Positions 59,123 through 64,000 of a stretch of DNA of 64,000 nt are shown piece by piece. Each line of letters opens with the position of its first letter. The first letter of the stretch is position 1. The notes below the pieces were generated by a model. It did no database searches. It saw only the letters and a program-made list of their open reading frames with translations, and was not told the origin of the DNA. Origin of the DNA: Infirmifilum lucidum (GTDB lineage Archaea; Thermoproteota; Thermoprotei; Thermofilales; Thermofilaceae); the NCBI RefSeq assembly GCF_014876775.1, contig NZ_CP062310.1, forward strand, positions 1,527,699 through 1,591,698. The letters are read 5' to 3'. A program made the translations under genes and the position numbers.

Positions 59123-60516
59123 CCCTGCTTACTCTCTTACTCCTCTGCGCTCTCGTCTACGAGAGCGTTACAGCAATACCGAGCGGTAGCTACATGGTGT
59201 ACAGGATTGAGCCGCGAGAAAGAATACAGAGAACAATGCGGCCACTGCACGAGGACGCTATGGCCATAATCTCTGAGCAGAACCCGAAGATCAAGTTTCT
59301 ACTATTCCTGCATAACTTCACCAGCAGGAGGTCTACGCTGGTCTGCTACATTGGAGTGGGGGGCGGCGAGATTAGGGTTGCTGTTCTGGGCGCTAACTCC
59401 AGCTTCTACACTGTGCGGTACACGCTTGCGCTCTATAACGCTACACTTGCGTGCATGCACATAGCCCAAAACCTGAGCCTCTTCAGGGAAGTCGAGTGGG
59501 CACGTAAGGGCAGGTACCTGGTGACACGGCTGGACGTCTTCAACGTTACTAGGCTTCATTACGTGTCTGCGCGGGACAACGGCGTCTACGATGAGGGCGG
59601 GAACCTGCTGGGGGAGTGGCTCTTCTGGCTACCAGAGGCAACGCTAAAGCAAGGCTACACCCTAGTCCTCGCGCACTTACACCCAGCTGAGGCTACCCTG
59701 CCGTCAGGCGCAGAGGGTGATGGGGTTGCTGTCCTGCTGGGGGTGAACTTCTCCAAGGCAGTGAAAGGCCCCGGATACAGGGTTGGCAATGTAGTCATCC
59801 CGCCCACGAGCCTAGTCCAGGGCAGCACGGTGCAGAGTGAGGCGTTCCTGATACACTACAAGTGTAAAGACTCGTTTTCCAGGGACTCCCTTCTCGCGCT
59901 GCTCTTCAAATACTTCTACTCTTCTGCTCCTCCAGAGTTCAAGTTGTACGTTGTCGGCAACGATATCTGGGTCAATCACACGGCTATGACTTCCTTCAAC
60001 AGGAGCGGCACTGAGCGGAAGCCATGGAGACTGGTACCGTACGAGTATGTTGTCATCAACTCCTCGGAGCTGGGGTGCATGCGCATAGACAGAGACGCGG
60101 TCGTAGAGCTCTCCGGGAAGATGTTCCTAGTGAGCCTCTTCTACTACAGGGCGCTCTGGGACAGGAGTACCGGCGTACTGGTCGAGCTGTCCCAAGAACC
60201 CAGCGAAAACCCGTTTAGTAGCGAGACCCCGGCAGTACTCTCGGAGTACCTCGGCTCCGAGCGTGGAGATTCCTTGTACGCTGTGCAGAGCATAGACTAC
60301 TACTTCTCTCTCAGGCTGGTGGACACGAATGTTATAAAGCCACCAAGTCACCTGGGCTCTCCAGGGAGGCCTGACACGCGCGCGGAGAGCGTGCTTGTAG
60401 CCGCCGTTGTTGCAGGGGTGCTCCTGTACGCTACGGGAATCGTCGGCCGCGCTGTGGGGAGTGTCCTGAAGAAACCAAGTGGCAGTAAAAAGGAGAGTGC
60501 GCGCGCAAGGGGCTAA
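59107..60516 (+). CDS. Secreted/membrane-anchored protein, copy 2
   Basis: About 469 residues, a paralogue of the protein at 57043 along its whole length. It has a signal peptide (LALLTLLLLCALVYESVTA), glycosylation sequons throughout and a C-terminal membrane span (VLVAAVVAGVLLYATGIVG). Blocks at about residues 155-185 and 210-245 are almost identical in DNA to copy 1 while the flanks differ, which suggests recent gene conversion. The ATG at 59107 overlaps the end of the Cys-rich gene like the GTG in copy 1. Its stop overlaps the converging metG stop by 4 bases. Confidence 0.65.
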   Translation: MRRRLALLTLLLLCALVYESVTAIPSGSYMVYRIEPRERIQRTMRPLHEDAMAIISEQNPKIKFLLFLHNFTSRRSTLVCYIGVGGGEIRVAVLGANSSFYTVRYTLALYNATLACMHIAQNLSLFREVEWARKGRYLVTRLDVFNVTRLHYVSARDNGVYDEGGNLLGEWLFWLPEATLKQGYTLVLAHLHPAEATLPSGAEGDGVAVLLGVNFSKAVKGPGYRVGNVVIPPTSLVQGSTVQSEAFLIHYKCKDSFSRDSLLALLFKYFYSSAPPEFKLYVVGNDIWVNHTAMTSFNRSGTERKPWRLVPYEYVVINSSELGCMRIDRDAVVELSGKMFLVSLFYYRALWDRSTGVLVELSQEPSENPFSSETPAVLSEYLGSERGDSLYAVQSIDYYFSLRLVDTNVIKPPSHLGSPGRPDTRAESVLVAAVVAGVLLYATGIVGRAVGSVLKKPSGSKKESARARG

Positions 60517-62021
60517 GCCTTGCCGACCTTCTCGAAGAGTATGGGTGCTTCACTCACGCTGTAGGCTTCCACCTGCCCGAACGCTAGCCGGTCCACGCGC
60601 CTCAGCTGGAACCCGAAGGCTCTGGCGAGGGACTCCGCCGTGGCCGGCATGACTGGGTAGAGGAGGTTTGTCGCTATCCTGAGTGCCTCCAGGACGTTGT
60701 AGAGCGGCTCGCGGGGGTCTTCGAGGGACCACGGCTGGGTCTTGTTCATGTACCCGTTCGCCTCCCTGAGCAGGTCGAGTACTGTTGAGAGAGCCTCCGA
60801 GACCCTAACTTCCTGCATGAGCCTCCCAACTTTCTCGACCGTAGAGTTTGACAGCTGCTCGAGGCCGGGGTCGGGGCCCGCCCTCTCCACTCTACCTCCT
60901 AGCTTGCGCATTGCGAGCACCCCCGCCCTGCGGACGAGGTTGCCGTACGTGTCTGCTAGCTCGCTGTTGTAGATGTTGTCGAGGAGGCTCTGGTCGAACT
61001 CGACGTCCTTATCGAGGTTCAAGAGCCTCATCAAGAGGTACCTCACGGCGTCCGGGGACTTGTACCTCTCGACTAAGTCGTCTATGAGGACGACGTTGCC
61101 CACGCTCTTACCCATCTTCAGCCCCCTGTTTACGATGTAGGCGTGGACGATGAGCCTCTTCGGGGGGCTCAGGCCCAGCATCCTCAGGACGGAGAACCAT
61201 ATGGCGCTGTGGAACCAGAGGATGTCTTTCCCGATAATGTGGTGCGCCTCAGCCCAGTACTTCTCGAAGCTGTTGTTGTCCCTCATGAAGCCCACCCCGG
61301 TGAGGTAGTTCAGGAGCGCGTCGATCCACACGTACGCCACGTAGTCCCTGTCGAACGGTAGCTCCACGCCCCAGTAGACCCTGCTCTTCGGCCTAGCCAC
61401 GGACAAGTCCCTCAACCCCTCTTTCTTTATCCTGCTGAGGATCTCCCTGGCGTATCCCTCAGGGAAGACTATGCCGCCTTCCTCGATCAGCCTGGTGACC
61501 TCTTCCTGCAAGGCCGAGAGCTTGAGGAAGTACGTCTCCTCCTCCACTAGCTCCAGGGGCTTGTTGTGTATCGGGCAGAGCTTCTGCCCGCCCTGCTCGA
61601 CGTATTCGCCCTCGCTGTAGAACTTCTCGCAGCTGACGCAGTACCACCCGCTGTACTTGCCCTTGTATATATAGCCCCTACTGTAGAGCTCCTCGAAGAC
61701 CTTCTTGACCAGCTCCTCGTGGTCGGGATCCGTAGTCCTTATGAACCTGCTGTAGTTTATCTCGAGCAGGCTCCAGTACTTCTTGAACACGGGCACCATG
61801 CTGTCGACGAACTCCTTGGGCGTCTTACCAGCCTTCTCGGCAGTCCTCTGGAGCTTCAAGCCGTGCTCGTCTGTACCCGTCAGGAAGAACACGTCGTGCC
61901 CGTTGAGCCTGTACCACCTGGCCAGCACGTCAGCCAGCACCGTAGTGTAGGCGTGGCCGATGTGGGGTATGTCGTTTGGGTAGTATATCGGCGTCGTCAC
62001 GTAAAACGCTTTCCCGGGCAC
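60513..62021 (-). CDS. metG: Methionyl-tRNA synthetase
   Basis: A 502-residue class I aminoacyl-tRNA synthetase that charges tRNA-Met. The HIGH motif is PHIGHAYTT near residue 19, and the KMSKS loop reads KMGKS in GLKMGKSVGNVV near 305. A zinc knuckle has CVSCEKFY and CPIH near residues 127-148. The C-terminal anticodon-binding domain ends the protein; there is no fused dimerisation domain. The start is GTG 62021, with a TATA element at about 62050-62058 on the minus strand. A fragment of its 3' end is duplicated at 58509-58610. Confidence 0.95.
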   Translation of the reverse strand: MPGKAFYVTTPIYYPNDIPHIGHAYTTVLADVLARWYRLNGHDVFFLTGTDEHGLKLQRTAEKAGKTPKEFVDSMVPVFKKYWSLLEINYSRFIRTTDPDHEELVKKVFEELYSRGYIYKGKYSGWYCVSCEKFYSEGEYVEQGGQKLCPIHNKPLELVEEETYFLKLSALQEEVTRLIEEGGIVFPEGYAREILSRIKKEGLRDLSVARPKSRVYWGVELPFDRDYVAYVWIDALLNYLTGVGFMRDNNSFEKYWAEAHHIIGKDILWFHSAIWFSVLRMLGLSPPKRLIVHAYIVNRGLKMGKSVGNVVLIDDLVERYKSPDAVRYLLMRLLNLDKDVEFDQSLLDNIYNSELADTYGNLVRRAGVLAMRKLGGRVERAGPDPGLEQLSNSTVEKVGRLMQEVRVSEALSTVLDLLREANGYMNKTQPWSLEDPREPLYNVLEALRIATNLLYPVMPATAESLARAFGFQLRRVDRLAFGQVEAYSVSEAPILFEKVGKA

Positions 62022-62093
62022 TAGACCACCTAGGCCTTAAGGTGGCACAGGTAATAAAAATACTGTGCCGGAATAATCCAGAGTAATTTGCGG

Positions 62094-63356
62094 CTACTTG
62101 GCCGTGGGGTCTACGACCCTGCCGATGAAGAGTATGAGCCCTGTCTCCCTGTCCCTGATGAGGAAGAGGAAGGGGTGGTCCGCCACGAACGTCTTCTCGG
62201 GGACTACTGCCGTGAGAGTCACGACTACGGCTGTAGCCCCGGCGGCCTCTGTCCCCTCCTCGTCGACCTTCACGTAGGCCTGGTGGACGACCAGCGAGAC
62301 GTAGAGGTCGCGCCTCCCGTCTATGCCCGAGAGGTCGGCGTCGGGGGTGAAGACTTTTCTGAGGTCTAGGCCCTGCAGGTGCTCGTTCAGGAAGTACTTC
62401 TCCTCTAGCTCGAAGCGCGGGATGCAGATCCTGTCCAGCTCCTCGGGCTTCAGCGCGGCTATGTAGCCCTTGAGCTTCTCCAGGCTCAGACCCGCCTCGA
62501 GGCCTCTAAGGCTACCCTTGGGCAGCACGATCACCATGCTTATCCCACTCCCAGAGTAGGGAAGCTCTAGAACCTTGGCCTCGCCGAGGTCGGCGTACAT
62601 GAACTTCTTGCCGGAGGGCTCCATGCACATCATGGGAACCCTGACAGTCCTCCCCTCGGAGACCACAAAGTCGGACTCAAAAGTCATCCTCTTGTCGAAA
62701 GCGTAGAGCCACGAGCCCTTGAAGTACACAGCATTCGTGACCACGAGCCTGGTGAGGGGGTCTATGGAGCCTCTCGGCATGAGGTTCTTGATCTTCCCGC
62801 GGGTCTGCTCCTCTATGAACCTGTTTATCGTGAGCCTAGAGCCCTCGGGGTCGCCTACGAAGTCGAGGTTCGAGGCTCTAGCCCCATAATACTCGGCGAC
62901 AGCACTGCTGTACTCCGGCAGTAACTCGAAGCCCCTCTGAACCCATATGGCGTTCCCGACGGCCAGCTCTACTCCTCCGATACTGTTCAGGTAGTTGTAT
63001 ACGCGCGCGTAGTTAGGCCTGAGCGCCCCGATGCTCGGGTAGCCGAGAGCGCTCCTGAACTCCTCGGCTGTAGCGCCCCGCGCCCCCTCGTACACGATCG
63101 CCAGAGCAGAGTACACGCTGAATGGCGAGGCGAAGACGTTCCCGTCCCCGCTGCCGGCCAGCTGCTTGTACAGCTTCAGCGCCAGGAGGTTGTTCGACTT
63201 TACGACCTCCTCTACCCCGCTCGCGGTGTAGTTTATCTCGTTGGCCAAAGGCGGTCTACTGGGACTATACGGGTAGAGGTATAAAGACGCTACGGCCACT
63301 ATTGCTGCAATAAGAACTGCCCCAGCGACGGCTAGGGCAATACTCTCCAACTTCAT
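62094..63356 (-). CDS. Membrane-anchored serpin
   Basis: A 420-residue serine protease inhibitor. An N-terminal membrane segment (LAVAGAVLIAAIVAVASLYL, residues 8-27) anchors it outside the cell. The serpin core follows: NVFASPFSVYSALAIVYEGA, TRLVVTNAVYFKGSWLYAFD and the hinge VDEEGTEAAGATAVVVTLTA, then FVADHPFLFLIRD. The hinge has the small residues needed for inhibitory loop insertion, so it should be active. The reactive-centre bond is probably within TLTAVVPEK. Target proteases are unknown. It stands 72 bases from metG. Confidence 0.93.
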   Translation of the reverse strand: MKLESIALAVAGAVLIAAIVAVASLYLYPYSPSRPPLANEINYTASGVEEVVKSNNLLALKLYKQLAGSGDGNVFASPFSVYSALAIVYEGARGATAEEFRSALGYPSIGALRPNYARVYNYLNSIGGVELAVGNAIWVQRGFELLPEYSSAVAEYYGARASNLDFVGDPEGSRLTINRFIEEQTRGKIKNLMPRGSIDPLTRLVVTNAVYFKGSWLYAFDKRMTFESDFVVSEGRTVRVPMMCMEPSGKKFMYADLGEAKVLELPYSGSGISMVIVLPKGSLRGLEAGLSLEKLKGYIAALKPEELDRICIPRFELEEKYFLNEHLQGLDLRKVFTPDADLSGIDGRRDLYVSLVVHQAYVKVDEEGTEAAGATAVVVTLTAVVPEKTFVADHPFLFLIRDRETGLILFIGRVVDPTAK

Positions 63357-63420
63357 GCCGGTCGTCTACTCAAGCCTGTACTGGAAGAAATACCCGACGC
63401 AGCGTGGATACGTACCAGCG

Positions 63421-64000
63421 CTACTTCTTCATGAAGCCGAGAACCAGGTACTTCTGGACGTAGCCAGTGAAGAGGAGCATTGGAAGCGAGGATATAATCC
63501 CGGCTGCGGCCATCTCGCCCCACTTAACCCCCCACTCCGATATGTAGCTGGCGATGACCAGCGGCACTGTGTAGTTCTTCAAGCTCTGTAGCAGGATTAC
63601 AGCGTAGAGGAACTCGTTCCAGGTCATCAGCAGGCAGAAGATAGCGGTTGCCACCAGTCCCGGGGCAACTATTGGGAGCATGACCCTAACTAGTATAGTT
63701 AGAGGCCCGGCACCGTCGACGAGCGCCGCCTCCTCCACTTCCTTCGGGACAGCTCTGAAGAAGCCTATGAGAGTCCATAGCGCGAAGGGGAGCGTGTATA
63801 TCTGGTAGGCCATGGCTACAGCGTTCAGGTTGTCCAGGAGCTTCATGGACGCGAACATCACGTAGATGGGAAGTATCAGGACTATAGGGGGTATTGTCCT
63901 GGCGAATAGCGTCCACGCCAGGAAGCCACGCCTAAAATACTCGTTTAGAGCCAGGCGTGAAATGGCGTAAGATGCTGGAACCGCGAGTGCGAGGGAAATC
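63421..64000 (-). CDS. MalG-type sugar ABC transporter permease (5' end outside window)
   Basis: The C-terminal 190 or so residues of a permease. The frame stays open through the window edge (SLALAVPASYAISRLALNEY at the start), so the gene begins beyond 64000. The coupling motif EEAALVDGAGPLTILVRVML near the middle is the EAA loop of MalG-like permeases, and several membrane spans surround it (LVATAIFCLLMTWNEFLYAV, IISSLPMLLFTGYVQ). It probably belongs to a carbohydrate importer whose other genes lie past the window. Confidence 0.9.
   Translation of the reverse strand, partial: ISLALAVPASYAISRLALNEYFRRGFLAWTLFARTIPPIVLILPIYVMFASMKLLDNLNAVAMAYQIYTLPFALWTLIGFFRAVPKEVEEAALVDGAGPLTILVRVMLPIVAPGLVATAIFCLLMTWNEFLYAVILLQSLKNYTVPLVIASYISEWGVKWGEMAAAGIISSLPMLLFTGYVQKYLVLGFMKK

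Overview
This window looks like chromosomal DNA of a hyperthermophilic crenarchaeon, most likely a Thermoproteales member of the Thermofilum kind. The evidence is GC-rich coding sequence, many GTG/TTG starts, TATA boxes 22-30 nt ahead of leaderless start codons, crenarchaeal Cas families (Csa1, Csa3, Csa5, Cas8a2, Csx1, Csx10-like) and a membrane-anchored serpin. The genus is inference. No rRNA or tRNA gene was recognised.

Positions 1.5-36 kb form one large CRISPR-Cas island. A cOA-signalling pair, csx1 and a ring-nuclease-like CARF gene, diverges from CRISPR array 1 (4004-6983, 46 repeats). A type III operon (7130-15046) follows: a Csm2-like small subunit, five Cas7-like RAMPs, an unrecognised 45-residue ORF, Cas10 with HD and GGDE motifs, and a Csx10-like Cas5. 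After it comes a one-spacer mini-CRISPR relic on the minus strand with its own TATA box, then the only cas6. A NurA-like/HerA pair and the adaptation operon csa1-cas1-cas2-cas4 follow. CRISPR array 2 (21906-29134, 110 repeats) has a near-identical leader and the same 25-nt repeat as array 1. The regulator csa3 and the type I-A operon csa5-cas7-cas5-cas8a2-cas3'-cas3'' end the island. One Cas6 and one adaptation set appear to serve both arrays, feeding a type I-A and a type III effector.

Positions 36-46 kb hold mixed genes: a membrane DUF457/YdjM-like protein, a winged-helix regulator, acylphosphatase, an SPFH/band-7 protein, a VapBC-like pair, an ornithine cyclodeaminase/alanine dehydrogenase homologue, an archaeal ATPase, and decayed genes beside hairpins resembling IS200/IS605 ends.

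Positions 46.7-52.6 kb are an AT-richer oligopeptide-type ABC transporter operon (binding protein, two permeases, two ATPases). Beyond it are a decayed cyclase gene, a nuclease-like ORF with an in-frame TAG, a HAD phosphatase and a three-gene ABC export-type operon. A tandem duplication of a secreted Cys-rich protein plus a membrane protein carried along a copy of the metG 3' end. metG, a serpin gene and the 3' part of a MalG-like permease gene close the window.

The most unusual signals are: (1) the promoter-bearing mini-CRISPR at 15088-15195; (2) CRISPR-repeat-like sequences in and beside cas3'; (3) a shared TGAAA-N4-TTTCA palindrome at the csa1 and nurA-like promoters; (4) sets of spacers that encode homologous peptides, including a protein-primed DNA polymerase motif A; and (5) a NurA-like protein lacking the expected catalytic aspartates in a cas-linked HerA pair.
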